The notes under the pieces: generated by a model
Databases searched by the model: none
The model's input: the letters and a program-made list of their open reading frames with translations, nothing else
Told to the model about the DNA's origin: nothing
Source: Steroidobacteraceae bacterium
GTDB taxonomy: Bacteria > Pseudomonadota > Gammaproteobacteria > Steroidobacterales > Steroidobacteraceae
Direction: 5' to 3'
NCBI GenBank assembly: GCA_029266835.1
Contig: JAQSWD010000003.1
Location: 1 to 64,000, forward strand
DNA length: 64,000 nt
Position numbers and translations under genes: made by a program
Part shown: positions 7,967 to 18,189 of the stretch, in pieces
How the letters are laid out: the number at the start of each line of letters is the position of its first letter
Numbering within the stretch: the stretch's first letter is position 1

Positions 7967-9073
7967 GTGCAGGTGGAGTTCTATACAAAGGCATTCTTCG
8001 TCGCGCTCGCAGCATTGGTGCTTTACGGCCTGCTGCTGGTCCTGCAACCGTTTGCCGGGTCCATGGCCTGGGCGGCGTTCCTGGCGTTCATGCTCTATCC
8101 CACGCATCGCTGGCTGACGCGCAAGCTCAAGGGCCGCGCCGGGTGGTCGGCCGGCATCCTCACCGGGCTCACGCCCTTCGCGCTGCTGATTCCGCTGACG
8201 TTGCTGGGTATCGCCTTCGCCAACCAGGCGCGTGCGCTGGTGCTCTACATCCAGAACAGCAGTTTCCGCCTCGATGGCAGTACTTTTGCCAACCTCGAGC
8301 AGTACCCGATCATCGGTCCCGCGGCACGCGTGGCGCGCGAGCATTTGTCCGTATCGGGCGCCGACATCCAGGAATATCTGACCAACGCCGCGCAGACCCT
8401 GCTCAAGAACATCGCGACCGTCGGTGGCGGCGTGGTGTTGTCGGCGCTGGGCACGCTGGTCGGCTTCTTCTTCATGCTGTTCCTGCTGTTCTTCTTCCTG
8501 CGTGACGGCGCCAGCATGTTCAATCGCCTGCAGCGATTGATTCCGGTGCCCGAGGACCATCGCGAGCAGCTCTTCGATCATTTGGCCAGCGTCACCCGCG
8601 GGGTGTTCTATGGCATCGGGCTCACGGCCATCTGCCAGGGCGTGCTCGTGACCATCGGCTTCGCGATAGCGGGGCTGCCGTCGCCGGTGGTGTTCGGCGT
8701 GCTCGCCACCGTACTCGCGCTGCTGCCGGCCGGTGGCGCGGCCATCGTGTGGATACCGGGCACGGTGTATCTGGGCGCAACGGGCCACTGGGGCATGGCA
8801 GTGTTCATGCTGATCTGGGGCATGGTCGTGTCGACTTCCGACAACATCCTGCGGCCCATTCTCGTGTCGCGTTACGCGCCCGTGTCCGCGTTCACGGTGT
8901 TCGTCGGCGTGGTCGGCGGCATCGCCGCGTTCGGCACCATCGGCATCGTGGTCGGGCCGGTGTTCCTCGCGCTGGTGGCCGCCATCCTCGACTACTTCGA
9001 TGAGAAAGTGATCGCGCCGAACAAGCGGAAACTGGACGCGCAGGCGGAAGAACCACCACAGCCGGGCCTGTGA
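7967..9073 (+). CDS. AI-2E family (PerM/TqsA-like) permease
   Basis: 368 residues with the family's eight-helix plan: two N-terminal helices ([20 protein letters not shown]), a pair around 55-80, a long amphipathic loop, then four C-terminal helices. Characteristic elements are [19 protein letters not shown] and the ending [22 protein letters not shown]. Members transport autoinducer-2, other small molecules or Na+/H+; function here is open. The initiator is GTG at 7967 or, more likely, the second GTG at 7973: a TATATA hexamer ends 8 nt before the latter and no Shine-Dalgarno is visible. Confidence 0.9.
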   Translation: MQVEFYTKAFFVALAALVLYGLLLVLQPFAGSMAWAAFLAFMLYPTHRWLTRKLKGRAGWSAGILTGLTPFALLIPLTLLGIAFANQARALVLYIQNSSFRLDGSTFANLEQYPIIGPAARVAREHLSVSGADIQEYLTNAAQTLLKNIATVGGGVVLSALGTLVGFFFMLFLLFFFLRDGASMFNRLQRLIPVPEDHREQLFDHLASVTRGVFYGIGLTAICQGVLVTIGFAIAGLPSPVVFGVLATVLALLPAGGAAIVWIPGTVYLGATGHWGMAVFMLIWGMVVSTSDNILRPILVSRYAPVSAFTVFVGVVGGIAAFGTIGIVVGPVFLALVAAILDYFDEKVIAPNKRKLDAQAEEPPQPGL

Positions 9074-9079
9074 TCCGAC

Positions 9080-9134
9080 GGTGCCGGGTGAGGAAAGTGG
9101 GGAAAGGATTTCCCCACTTTCCTCACCCGGCACC
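9080..9134. repeat. 26-bp perfect inverted repeat (REP-like palindrome or terminator)
   Basis: The left arm 9080-9105 and right arm 9109-9134 are exact reverse complements around a 3-nt GGA loop (core GAGGAAAGTGGGGA). The element starts 6 nt after the stop of the AI-2E permease gene. No T-tract follows, so it is not a textbook intrinsic terminator. Its length and perfection resemble mobile intergenic palindromes of the REP type. It lies just upstream of uvrD and could block readthrough. Confidence 0.85.
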
Positions 9135-9155
9135 AGCTGTATCATTCGCGCCCCG

Positions 9156-11330
9156 ATGAATGACACTTCCCCGATTCTTCAGGGCCTGAACGACGCTCAA
9201 CGCCAGGCCGTTTCCGCTCCCGTGGGTCCCGTGCTGGTTCTCGCTGGCGCCGGCTCGGGCAAGACGCGCGTGCTCACGCATCGCATCGCGTGGGTGATAC
9301 AAAATGAAGGCGCGTCGCCGTATTCCATCCTGGCGGTCACGTTCACCAACAAGGCCGCGGCCGAGATGCGCCAGCGCATCGAAAGGTTGTTAGGCGTGCC
9401 GGGCGGCGCCATGTGGGTGGGCACTTTCCACGGCATCGCGCACCGGCTGCTGCGCCTGCACTGGCGCGAGGCCAACCTGCCGCAAAGTTTCCAGATCCTC
9501 GACGGCGAGGACCAGCTGCGGCTGATCAAGAAGATCCTCAAGGCGATGGAGCTGGACGAGACGCGCTGGGTGCCGCGCGAAGTGCAGTGGTTCATCAACC
9601 ATAACAAGGACGAGGGCCACCGCCCGGGCACGCTCAAGGACGGCGGCGACCCGACGCGCGCCACCATGTTGCGCGTGTACAAGGAATACGAAGCCCAGTG
9701 CCAACGCACGGGCGTCGTCGATTTCGCCGAGCTGCTACTGCGCGCCTACGAGCTTTGCCGCGACAACGCCGCGCTGATCGGCCATTACCGCCGACGCTTC
9801 AAGCACGTGCTGATCGACGAGTTTCAGGACACCAATGCCATCCAGTACGCCTGGGCGCTGCTGATCGCGGGCGCGGATGGCGCGCCCTTCATCGTCGGCG
9901 ACGACGACCAGTCCATCTACCGCTGGCGCGGCGCCCGAGTGGAGAATCTCACGCGGTTCACTCGCGACTATCCCACCGCCAGGATGTACCGCCTGGAGCA
10001 GAACTACCGCTCCACCGGCAACATCCTCAAGGCCGCGAACGCGCTGATTTCGCACAACACCGGCCGCCTGGGCAAGAACCTGTGGACCGAGGGCAAGGAC
10101 GGCGAACGCATCAAGCTGTACGCCGCGTTCAATGAACGCGACGAGGCCGAGTTCGTCATGAACCGGATCCGCGAGTGGCACAACGCCGGCAATCCGCGCC
10201 GTGACGTGGCCATCCTCTACCGCAGCAACGCGCAATCGCGCGTGTTCGAAGAAATCTTCATGTCGGCGCGCATTCCGTACAAGGTGTACGGCGGCCTGCG
10301 GTTCTTCGAACGCGCGGAAATCAAGGATGCGCTGGCCTATCTACGCGTGATCACCAATCATGCCGACGACGCGTCGTTCGAGCGCGTCGTGAACCTGCCC
10401 ACGCGCGGCATCGGCGCCACCTCGCTGGACAAGGTCCGCGAGCAGGCCAAGGCCAGCAGCGTTTCGATGTGGGATGCGGCCGCGCATGCCGTTGCCCATG
10501 GCCTGCTCGGCCCCAAGGCCGAGGCCGCATTGAACGGCTTCCTCAAGCTCGTCGACCAGCTCGGCAACGACATCGCCGGCCTCGAACTGCACGAGCAGGT
10601 GGATCACGTGATCAACAACTCCGGTCTCGTGGAGCACCACAAGAAGGAAAAGGCTTCGGATCGCGGCGAAGCGCGCGTGGAGAACCTGAACGAACTCGTG
10701 TCCGCGGCGCGAGGATGGGCGCCCGACGTGGCGAGCACGGACGAAGAGCCCATGCCGCCGCTGCAGGCCTTCCTCGCGCATGCCGTGCTGGAATCCGGCG
10801 AAGGCCAGGCCGAGGCCTGGGAAGACTGCGTTCAGATGATGACGCTGCACACCGCCAAGGGACTGGAGTTTCCGCTGGTGTTCCTCGCCGGCATGGAAGA
10901 CGGCCTGTTCCCGCATCAGCGTTCGCTGAACGACGAGGAAGGTCTCGAGGAAGAGCGCCGCCTCGCGTACGTGGGCACCACGCGCGCGATGAAGCAGCTG
11001 TACGTCACCTACGCCGAGCAGCGTCGCCTGCACGGCATGGACAACTTCGGCACGCCGTCGCGATTCATCAACGAGATCCCCGAGGAACTGGTGGAAGAGG
11101 TGCGGCCGCGCATCCAGATCTCGCGTCCCGTGGCCGCGGGACGCTTCAAGGCGCCGATCGACGAGTTGGCCCCAGGCGTCAAGCTCGGCGCGCGCGTGCG
11201 CCACAAGAAGTTCGGCGAGGGCGTCATCCTCAAGGTGGAAGGCCAGGGCCCGCAGGCCAACATCCAGGTGAACTTCGCATCTTTGGGCGTGAAGATCATG
11301 ATGCTCGAATATCTCGAGGTGGTGCGATGA
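9156..11330 (+). CDS. uvrD: ATP-dependent DNA helicase UvrD
   Basis: Starting at MNDTSPILQGLNDAQRQAV (9156; the track start at 9081 reads into the palindrome) the protein is 724 residues, the normal size for UvrD/PcrA. Superfamily-1A motifs in order: LAGAGSGKTR (Walker A, about 33-42), VTFTNKAA (Ia), VLIDEFQDTN (II), VGDDDQSIYRWRGA (III), EQNYRST (IV), MMTLHTAKGLEFPLVF (V) and AYVGTTRAMKQLYV (VI). The C-terminal Tudor-like segment (GARVRHKKFGEGVILK) binds RNA polymerase in UvrD. It unwinds DNA in nucleotide-excision and mismatch repair. A TATCAT hexamer sits 10 nt upstream of the ATG. The stop overlaps pyrF. Confidence 0.97.
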   Translation: MNDTSPILQGLNDAQRQAVSAPVGPVLVLAGAGSGKTRVLTHRIAWVIQNEGASPYSILAVTFTNKAAAEMRQRIERLLGVPGGAMWVGTFHGIAHRLLRLHWREANLPQSFQILDGEDQLRLIKKILKAMELDETRWVPREVQWFINHNKDEGHRPGTLKDGGDPTRATMLRVYKEYEAQCQRTGVVDFAELLLRAYELCRDNAALIGHYRRRFKHVLIDEFQDTNAIQYAWALLIAGADGAPFIVGDDDQSIYRWRGARVENLTRFTRDYPTARMYRLEQNYRSTGNILKAANALISHNTGRLGKNLWTEGKDGERIKLYAAFNERDEAEFVMNRIREWHNAGNPRRDVAILYRSNAQSRVFEEIFMSARIPYKVYGGLRFFERAEIKDALAYLRVITNHADDASFERVVNLPTRGIGATSLDKVREQAKASSVSMWDAAAHAVAHGLLGPKAEAALNGFLKLVDQLGNDIAGLELHEQVDHVINNSGLVEHHKKEKASDRGEARVENLNELVSAARGWAPDVASTDEEPMPPLQAFLAHAVLESGEGQAEAWEDCVQMMTLHTAKGLEFPLVFLAGMEDGLFPHQRSLNDEEGLEEERRLAYVGTTRAMKQLYVTYAEQRRLHGMDNFGTPSRFINEIPEELVEEVRPRIQISRPVAAGRFKAPIDELAPGVKLGARVRHKKFGEGVILKVEGQGPQANIQVNFASLGVKIMMLEYLEVVR

Positions 11331-12166
11331 GTTTTTCCGACAAGCTGCAGGCAGCCTGGAAGGCCAGCAACTCGCTGGTCTGCGTGGGTCTCGACCCCGA
11401 GCCCAGGAAGTTTCCGAACGGCTTTCGGGATGCGCCCGGCGGCATCTTCGAATTCAACAAGGCGATTGTCGACGCCACCCGGGACCTGGTCTGCGCGTAC
11501 AAGCCGCAGTTCGCGCATTACGCCGCGCACGGCGCGGAGCAGCAGCTCGAGCACACCATCGACTACATCAAGGCCACGGCGCCGAATGCCATCGTCATTC
11601 TCGACTCCAAGCGCGGCGACGTCGGCAGCACAGCCGAGCAATACGCGCAGGAGGCGTTCGAGCGTTACGGTGCCGATGCCGTCACCGTGAACCCTTATCT
11701 CGGTCGCGATTCGGTAGAGCCCTTCCTGAAGCACACCGACAAAGGCGTCATCATCCTTTGCCGCACCTCGAATCCCGGTGCGCGCGACCTGCAGGACCTG
11801 CATGTCGGGCCGGGCAAGATGCTGTTCCAGCACGTGGCGGAAACCGTCGCCAGGGAATGGAACGCCGCTGGCAATTGCATGATCGTGGTGGGGGCTACCT
11901 ACCCCGACGAACTGGCGGACATCCGCAGGCGCGTCGGTGATCTGCCTTTCCTCGTGCCCGGCGTCGGCGCGCAGGGCGGCGATGTCGCCAAGGTGATGGC
12001 CGCGGGCAGGACCGCAGCGGGCACCGGGCTGGTGATCAGTTCATCGCGCGCCATTCTCTACGCCAGTGGCGGCGACGATTTCGCCGCGGCGGCGCGCAAG
12101 GCAGCGCAGGACTTGCGCGATTCGATCAATGCTCACCGGCAGGCTCCGGTAGTTTCATCACGCTGA
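11327..12166 (+). CDS. pyrF: orotidine 5'-phosphate decarboxylase (type 2)
   Basis: 279 residues beginning with MSFSDKLQAAWKASNSLVCVGLDPEPRK. The active-site block LDSKRGDVGSTAEQYAQ gives the catalytic Asp/Lys pair. The phosphate-binding end is VPGVGAQGGDV and LVISSSRAILYA. Length and SKRGD form correspond to the longer type 2 PyrF. It decarboxylates OMP to UMP, the last step of de novo pyrimidine synthesis. The ATG overlaps the uvrD stop (ATGA), so the two are translationally coupled. It is in frame with a much longer spurious upstream ORF starting at 10469. Confidence 0.97.
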   Translation: MSFSDKLQAAWKASNSLVCVGLDPEPRKFPNGFRDAPGGIFEFNKAIVDATRDLVCAYKPQFAHYAAHGAEQQLEHTIDYIKATAPNAIVILDSKRGDVGSTAEQYAQEAFERYGADAVTVNPYLGRDSVEPFLKHTDKGVIILCRTSNPGARDLQDLHVGPGKMLFQHVAETVAREWNAAGNCMIVVGATYPDELADIRRRVGDLPFLVPGVGAQGGDVAKVMAAGRTAAGTGLVISSSRAILYASGGDDFAAAARKAAQDLRDSINAHRQAPVVSSR

Positions 12167-12196
12167 CCACGCCTGCCTGGCTATCTACCTGGAGCG

Positions 12197-12628
12197 CTAT
12201 GGGCCCCAGCGGAAGATCGGCGGCGGCACCTTGTCAGGCGGGCCAGGGGGTGGCGCGTTGAGATCCGGCAACAGGATGCGCCAGGACTGAGTGGGGTTCG
12301 TCACCGCCCACCAGAGGGGCAGCAGGGGCATTCCCGACGGAATGGGTTGCTCCGACTTCACGGGAAGCAGCGGCACATTGGCCTGGACCAGGACGGTATT
12401 CCGCTCCTCCTCACGTCCGGCCAGCAGCGCGCGGAATTCCTCCGGAGTCATGTATTTGCGGACGTCGCCGACGCGCAGGTCCAGCTTCCTGGGCAGCGGT
12501 TCAGCATCGTTGCCGGCCGCCAGCCGGGCGGGAGCGGCGACGGCCGCAGCGGCAGGCCTGGTGGGCTCCGCGGCCTGGGTAGCCGTGCAAACCAGCAATG
12601 CTCCAGCGATCAGGATGCCGCGATTCAT
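12197..12628 (-). CDS. secreted hypothetical protein
   Basis: From MNRGILIAGALLVCTATQAAEP (ATG complement 12626-12628) this is about 143 residues with a clear signal peptide cleaved after TQA. The mature part is Ala/Pro-rich, then contains VGDVRKYMTPEEFRALLAGREEE and a Pro-rich C-terminus (PPPGPPDKVPPPIFRW). No family is recognised. The protein is probably periplasmic. The 30-nt gap to the convergent pyrF contains one intergenic CTATCTAC word. Confidence 0.65.
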   Translation of the reverse strand: MNRGILIAGALLVCTATQAAEPTRPAAAAVAAPARLAAGNDAEPLPRKLDLRVGDVRKYMTPEEFRALLAGREEERNTVLVQANVPLLPVKSEQPIPSGMPLLPLWWAVTNPTQSWRILLPDLNAPPPGPPDKVPPPIFRWGP

Positions 12629-12695
12629 GTGATCTCCCGAACAACCCCTGGCGACTGTATTCCATGCGACAGCCGCGGCCATCAGTGGGTTCCAC

Positions 12696-12701
12696 TACAA
12701 T
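12696..12701 (+). promoter_or_regulatory. candidate -10 element of a leaderless trkA promoter
   Basis: TACAAT, then 6 nt (AACCCC), then the trkA ATG. No ribosome-binding site precedes the start. The transcription start would coincide with the initiation codon. No good -35 match was seen. Confidence 0.4.
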
Positions 12702-12707
12702 AACCCC

Positions 12708-14081
12708 ATGAAGATCGTGATCCTCGGCGCCGGGCAGGTAGGGCGTACAGCGGCTTACCACCTGTCCCGGGAGGAAGCCAACGAGGTCACGGTGGTCGAC
12801 ACCAACGAAGAGGTGTTGCGCGACCTGCAGGACCGCCTCGACATCCGCACCGTGGCGGGCAATGCCGCCTATCCCTCGGTCCTGGAAGCGGCGGGTACGG
12901 CCTCGGCGGATATCATCGTTGCGCTCACCTCCAGCGACGAAGTGAACATGATGGCCTGCGAGGTGGCGTACACGCTGTACCGCACGCGCACGAAGATCGC
13001 GCGCATCCGTTCCTCGGAGTACACGCGACACCCCAAGCTGTTTGCCGACGAGGCGCTGTCCGTCGACGTGTGGATCAGCCCCGAGCAGCTGGTCACCGAA
13101 TACATCGCGCAGCTCATCAAGTTTCCGGGAGCGTTGCAGGTGCTGGACTTCGCCGATGGCCGCGTGCGCCTGGTGGGCATCCGCGCGCGCAAGGGCGGCC
13201 TGCTGGTGTCGCAGAAGCTCAAGGCGCTCAAGGAGCATCATCCGAATACCGATGCACGCGTGGTGGCTATCTACCGTGACGGCCGCAGCATCATTCCCGA
13301 TGGCGAGACGATCATCCACGAGAACGACGAGGTGTTCTTCCTGGCGGCGCGCGATGACATCCGCAAGTTCATGAGCGAAATCCGCAAGGAAGAAGCGCCG
13401 GCCAAACGCGTGGTGATCGCCGGCGGCGGCAACATCGGCCTGGCGCTGGCCCGCCGGCTCGAGGACGAGAACCAGGTGAAGCTGATAGAGCGTGATCCCC
13501 GGCGCGCGCGACGTATCTCGGAGGTGCTGCTCAACACCATCGTGCTCAATGGCGACGCGGCCGACGAGGAACTGCTCATCGAGGAGAACATCGACAGCTG
13601 CGACGTGTTCGCCGCGCTGACCAACTCCGAGGAAGCCAACATCCTCTCGGCCATGCTGGCGAAGCGGCTGGGCGCGCGCAAGGTGATGGCGCTGATCAAC
13701 AAGCCTTCGTACGCCGATCTCATGGAGAGCGGCAACATCGACATCGCCATCTCGCCGCAGACCATCACCATCGGCTCGCTGCTGGCGCACGTACGGCGCG
13801 GCGACGTGGTGCGCGTGCACTCGCTGCGCCGTGGCGCGGCGGAAGCCCTCGAGGCCGTGGTGCATGGCACCGACAAGACTTCGCGCGTGGTGGGCCGGAA
13901 GATCGGCGACATCCAGCTTCCCGAAGGCGCGATCATCGGCGCCGTGGTGCGCGGCGACCAGGTGACCATCGCCCACCACGACACGATGATCCACAACGAC
14001 GATCACGTGATCGTGTTCCTCTCCGATCGCCGCCACGTGGAGCAGGTGGAGCGCCTGTTCTCCGGGCCCGGCGGGCGTTAG
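12708..14081 (+). CDS. trkA: Trk system potassium uptake protein TrkA
   Basis: 457 residues with the duplicated RCK architecture of TrkA. The first Rossmann fold begins MKIVILGAGQVGRTAAYHL (GxGxxG); its TrkA_C domain follows at about 140-220. A second Rossmann fold starts at about 233 (RVVIAGGGNIGLALARRLE), with a second TrkA_C domain to the end. TrkA is the cytosolic NAD(H)/nucleotide-binding gating ring of the Trk K+ uptake channel. trkH lies 12 nt downstream, so both halves of the system are in one operon. A CTATCTAC word encodes AIYR with the uncommon GCT codon. Confidence 0.97.
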   Translation: MKIVILGAGQVGRTAAYHLSREEANEVTVVDTNEEVLRDLQDRLDIRTVAGNAAYPSVLEAAGTASADIIVALTSSDEVNMMACEVAYTLYRTRTKIARIRSSEYTRHPKLFADEALSVDVWISPEQLVTEYIAQLIKFPGALQVLDFADGRVRLVGIRARKGGLLVSQKLKALKEHHPNTDARVVAIYRDGRSIIPDGETIIHENDEVFFLAARDDIRKFMSEIRKEEAPAKRVVIAGGGNIGLALARRLEDENQVKLIERDPRRARRISEVLLNTIVLNGDAADEELLIEENIDSCDVFAALTNSEEANILSAMLAKRLGARKVMALINKPSYADLMESGNIDIAISPQTITIGSLLAHVRRGDVVRVHSLRRGAAEALEAVVHGTDKTSRVVGRKIGDIQLPEGAIIGAVVRGDQVTIAHHDTMIHNDDHVIVFLSDRRHVEQVERLFSGPGGR

Positions 14082-14093
14082 TCAGACCGGCAG

Positions 14094-15542
14094 ATGCTGG
14101 CAGTCGCACACCTTCTGGGCCTGATGATGGCCTTCTTCGGCCTCATCTACCTGCTGCCCATCGCCTGGTCATTGGCGGTGAGCGACGGCGCCGTCATGGA
14201 TTTCGTGATCGCCGGCGGCATCAACATCGTCGCCGGCCTCCTGATTGCGGGGCTCACGAAGCGCTTTCGCCGCGAACTCAAGCCCCGCGACGGATTTCTG
14301 CTGGTCACCTCGGCCTGGGTACTGATGTCCGCGTCCGCGGCCATTCCTCTCATGATCGCGTTGCCGGACCTGTCGTTCACCGACGCGTACTTCGAGGCCA
14401 TGTCGGGCCTGACCACCACCGGCTCGACGGTGCTCAGCCAGCTCGACGACCTGCCGCAGTCGATAAACATCTGGCGGCACACGCTTCATTGGCTGGGCGG
14501 TATCGGGATCATCGTCCTGGTGGTGGCCGTGCTGCCTTTGCTGGGTGTCGGCGGCATGCAGCTCTACAAGGCCGAGACGCCGGGCCCGGTCAAGGACGAA
14601 AAGCTCACGCCCCGCATCACGGAAACCGCGAAGGCATTGTGGTTCACGTATCTCGCCATCTCGGTGCTGGGAATCATGGGGCTGAGGATTGCGGGAATGA
14701 GCTGGTTCGACGCGGTATGCCATGGATTTTCCGCCATCGCGCTCGGAGGCTTCTCCAGCCATGACGTCAGCGTGGGGTACTTCGAATCGGTGGGCGTTGA
14801 GCTGGTGTTGATCGTCATCATGGTGGTGGCGACATTGAACTTCTCACGGCATTTCCTGGCGTTCAGGAACCTCTCTTTCAAGCCTTACAAGACGGACTCC
14901 GAGGCCAAGGCCGTACTGATCGTTCTCGGCGTGTCGGTGATGCTGGTGTCTTTCGTGCTGTGGGCCGACGGTACATACCCCACGTCACTGGAAGGATTCC
15001 GTCACTCGGTCTTCAACGTGATATCCATCGCTACCACCACGGGATTCGTGACCGAAGACTACGAGAAGTGGCCGGCCTTCCTGCCGATGTGGCTGATCTT
15101 CCTGAGCTGCATCACCTGCAGCACCGGCTCGACCGGCGGCGGCATCAAGATGTTCCGCACGCTGTTGCTGGTGCGGCAGGCGCGCCGCGAACTCAAGCAA
15201 TTGGTGCATCCCAACGCCGTCATCCCCATCCGCATCGGCGGCCAGGCTGTGCCGGAGCGGGTCGTTTACTCGGTGCTTGCTTTCATCTTCCTCTACTTCG
15301 GCACGATCCTCGTGCTGGCATTCGCACAGCTCGCCGCCGGACTGGATCTCGTCTCGGCCTTTTCTTCAGTGGTGAGTTCCATCAACAACATGGGCCCCGG
15401 ACTGGGTGCGGTGGGACCGTCCACCAACTTCCAGGCACTCACCGACGTGCAGACCTGGATCTGCACGGCGGCGATGCTGATCGGCCGACTGGAAGTGTTC
15501 ACGGTGCTGGTGCTGTTCACCGCGGGGTTCTGGCGCAAGTAA
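14094..15542 (+). CDS. trkH: Trk system potassium uptake protein TrkH
   Basis: 482 residues, close to the 483 of E. coli TrkH. Four membrane-pore-membrane repeats are seen, with selectivity-filter segments MSGLTTTGSTVLS, FSAIALGGFSSHD, ISIATTTGFVTEDY and SINNMGPGLG. It is the membrane-embedded K+ channel half of the Trk system and is gated by TrkA encoded immediately upstream. It ends convergently against a CBS-domain gene. The long ORFs on the other strand and frames are shadows. Confidence 0.97.
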   Translation: MLAVAHLLGLMMAFFGLIYLLPIAWSLAVSDGAVMDFVIAGGINIVAGLLIAGLTKRFRRELKPRDGFLLVTSAWVLMSASAAIPLMIALPDLSFTDAYFEAMSGLTTTGSTVLSQLDDLPQSINIWRHTLHWLGGIGIIVLVVAVLPLLGVGGMQLYKAETPGPVKDEKLTPRITETAKALWFTYLAISVLGIMGLRIAGMSWFDAVCHGFSAIALGGFSSHDVSVGYFESVGVELVLIVIMVVATLNFSRHFLAFRNLSFKPYKTDSEAKAVLIVLGVSVMLVSFVLWADGTYPTSLEGFRHSVFNVISIATTTGFVTEDYEKWPAFLPMWLIFLSCITCSTGSTGGGIKMFRTLLLVRQARRELKQLVHPNAVIPIRIGGQAVPERVVYSVLAFIFLYFGTILVLAFAQLAAGLDLVSAFSSVVSSINNMGPGLGAVGPSTNFQALTDVQTWICTAAMLIGRLEVFTVLVLFTAGFWRK

Positions 15543-15561
15543 CCGGCGGGTGCCGGCACCT

Positions 15562-15990
15562 CTAACTACGGATATAGCTCTCGAGGTCCGCGATCGTGCG
15601 TTCCTGCTCTTCGATCACCGCGCGCACCAGGTCGCCGATGCTGAGCACACCCACCACGCGTTCGCCGTTCACCACCGGCAGATGGCGGATGCGCCGGTCG
15701 GTCATGAGGCGCATGCAGTCGTGCGCATCTTCGCGCGGTGACACCGTGAAAACCTTGCCGGTCATGATGGCGTTGACCGGGGTTTCGGTGGAGGAGCGGC
15801 CCAGCAGCACTACCTTGCGTGCGTAGTCACGCTCGGAAACGATGCCGACGAGTTTGTCGCCCGACATCACCACCAATGCGCCGATGTGATGCTCGGCCAT
15901 CTTGCGGATGGCGGCCAGGACCGGTTCGTTCGGCCCGATCGAGTACACGCCCTTGGGCTTGTGATCCAGCAACTGTTGCACGGAAAGCAT
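15562..15990 (-). CDS. tandem CBS-domain protein
   Basis: 142 residues made of two CBS motifs: about 10-65 (GVYSIGPNEPVLAAIRKMAEHHIGALVVM) and 75-135 (VFTVSPREDAHDCMRLMTDRRIRHLPVVNG). Such stand-alone pairs bind adenine nucleotides and act as energy or ligand sensors for a partner protein. A ribosome-binding sequence (GGAGGT) precedes the ATG on the minus strand. The end of the gene contains GTAGTTAG, i.e. the stop lies within a CTAACTAC word. Its partner is not evident. Confidence 0.92.
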   Translation of the reverse strand: MLSVQQLLDHKPKGVYSIGPNEPVLAAIRKMAEHHIGALVVMSGDKLVGIVSERDYARKVVLLGRSSTETPVNAIMTGKVFTVSPREDAHDCMRLMTDRRIRHLPVVNGERVVGVLSIGDLVRAVIEEQERTIADLESYIRS

Positions 15991-16039
15991 GGTGACCTCC
16001 GGCGGCCCTTCCCTGGCCGTCTAACTACAGGTTACGACT

Positions 16040-16479
16040 TCAAACGGGCGCGACCGTCAGCACCGCGCCATTCACCCCGGTGACGCGCACCCGCGCGCCG
16101 GCCGGCAGCTCGGGCCCGGAAACCTTCCAGACGCTATCTCCGACCTTGGCCTTGCCCGAACCCTGCTCGATGGGTTCGATCAGCACGAACTCGCTGCCAA
16201 TGTACTGCACGCCGCGCTGGTTGAGCGTCGGCTGTTCTTCCTTCTCGGGGTTCTTTTTCCGGTAATTGAGGTAGGCCAGCATCAGCACCACCCCGAGAAC
16301 CGCGAAACCGATCCACTGCCACTGCCACGGAATGGGCAGGACGACGATCAGCAACCCGATGATGGCCGCGGATGCCGCGAACCAGATGGCGATGGCGCCG
16401 GGCATCACGGTCTCGAGCGCGGCGAGCACCACCGCGAACACGATCCACTGCCACCAGACCATGTTCGTGAGAAAGGTCC

Positions 16480-16483
<4 letters not shown>
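16040..16483 (-). CDS. NfeD family membrane protein
   Basis: 147 residues. Two or three N-terminal membrane helices ([34 protein letters not shown] and following) precede a soluble OB-fold NfeD domain from about residue 85 ([33 protein letters not shown]). NfeD proteins pair with SPFH proteins; the E. coli counterpart is YbbK beside QmcA. Here the start overlaps the stop of the SPFH gene by 4 nt (ATGA), so the pair is translationally coupled and probably forms one membrane complex. Confidence 0.93.
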
Positions 16484-17460
<977 letters not shown>

Positions 17461-17688
17461 GTTCTTCTTCCCCTCTGGCCCTTGAGCCGATCATACGCCG
17501 AGGGTCGCAGAAACCGCACGTAGCTGCCCTGCGACATGGCCAGTCCGGCGCCCAGTCTGCGATGATTGCCGTGCCAGGGAAGCCAGCGAGAGCCAGCCCA
17601 AATTGATGGACCCCGAGTTGAAGGACGATGGGTCGATGACAATCAGAGGAGGCGCGCTGGGCATGAACGCAATTAGTATCCAGCCACC

Positions 17689-18177
17689 GTGTCAGAAGCC
17701 CCCATTCCCGAAATTCAGGTCGATCCCGATCACTTCGATGTCGTCACCACCGATGTCGTGCTGGTCGCGCAGCTCGAATCGACGTTCGCGTTATGTCTGT
17801 ATGACGCGGTGCTCGAATCCGGGGCGCTGATCCACCTGCGCGTGGGGCCTCCGGGCCGCGTGCAGGACCCCGAGCTGACCGACACCACGCTATCCACTGA
17901 CCTCCTGCTGCTGGATCGCTGCTTCGCGGAACTGCGAAAAGTGGAGCCGCGCGCGCAGCATTGGCAGGCGAAAGTGGTGGGCCAGGTGCAGGATTCCCCG
18001 GGCGCGCGCGAACGCTTCGACGGTGTTCGAGGCTTCCTTTCCGCCTTTCTCGCCGACACCAACGTGAAACTGATTTCCTGCGATACACACGTGGACCACG
18101 TTCAGCTGCTGCGGTTCCGTCCCGCAATGGGACACGTGCGCAGCGAGCCTCTTGCCGCGTCGCGCGCGGGAGGCTAA
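17689..18177 (+). CDS. CheD-like protein lacking the catalytic cysteine
   Basis: 162 residues starting at GTG. The segment LESTFALCLYD, then ALIHLRVG, aligns with the CheD active-site region (family form G-S/T-C-V...LYD...H...LP). Later blocks WQAKVVGQV, RERFDGVRGFLSAFL, VKLISCD and LLRFRPAMGHV follow the order of CheD strands and of the R/S-F-x-P-x-T/M-G ending. CheD deamidates Gln residues of chemoreceptors with a Cys-His-Thr triad. Here the Cys position reads Thr while the His is retained, so deamidase activity is doubtful. No chemotaxis gene is nearby. A TAGTAT hexamer ends 9 nt before the GTG. Confidence 0.7.
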   Translation: MSEAPIPEIQVDPDHFDVVTTDVVLVAQLESTFALCLYDAVLESGALIHLRVGPPGRVQDPELTDTTLSTDLLLLDRCFAELRKVEPRAQHWQAKVVGQVQDSPGARERFDGVRGFLSAFLADTNVKLISCDTHVDHVQLLRFRPAMGHVRSEPLAASRAGG

Positions 18178-18189
18178 AAAGGGCGCGCT

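Noticed and set aside
7919-9166. Long minus-strand ORF (415 aa) opposite the AI-2E permease
   Set aside because: It is His/Gln/Arg-rich low-complexity translation antisense to a clear membrane protein; a typical GC-rich shadow. The same holds for 12501-14036, 22248-23999, 37301-38800, 38890-40239, 44443-45834 and 46343-47776.
10469-11326. The upstream part of the 565-aa ORF that contains pyrF
   Set aside because: It overlaps uvrD in another frame and has an Arg/Gly-rich composition; pyrF starts at the ATG overlapping the uvrD stop.
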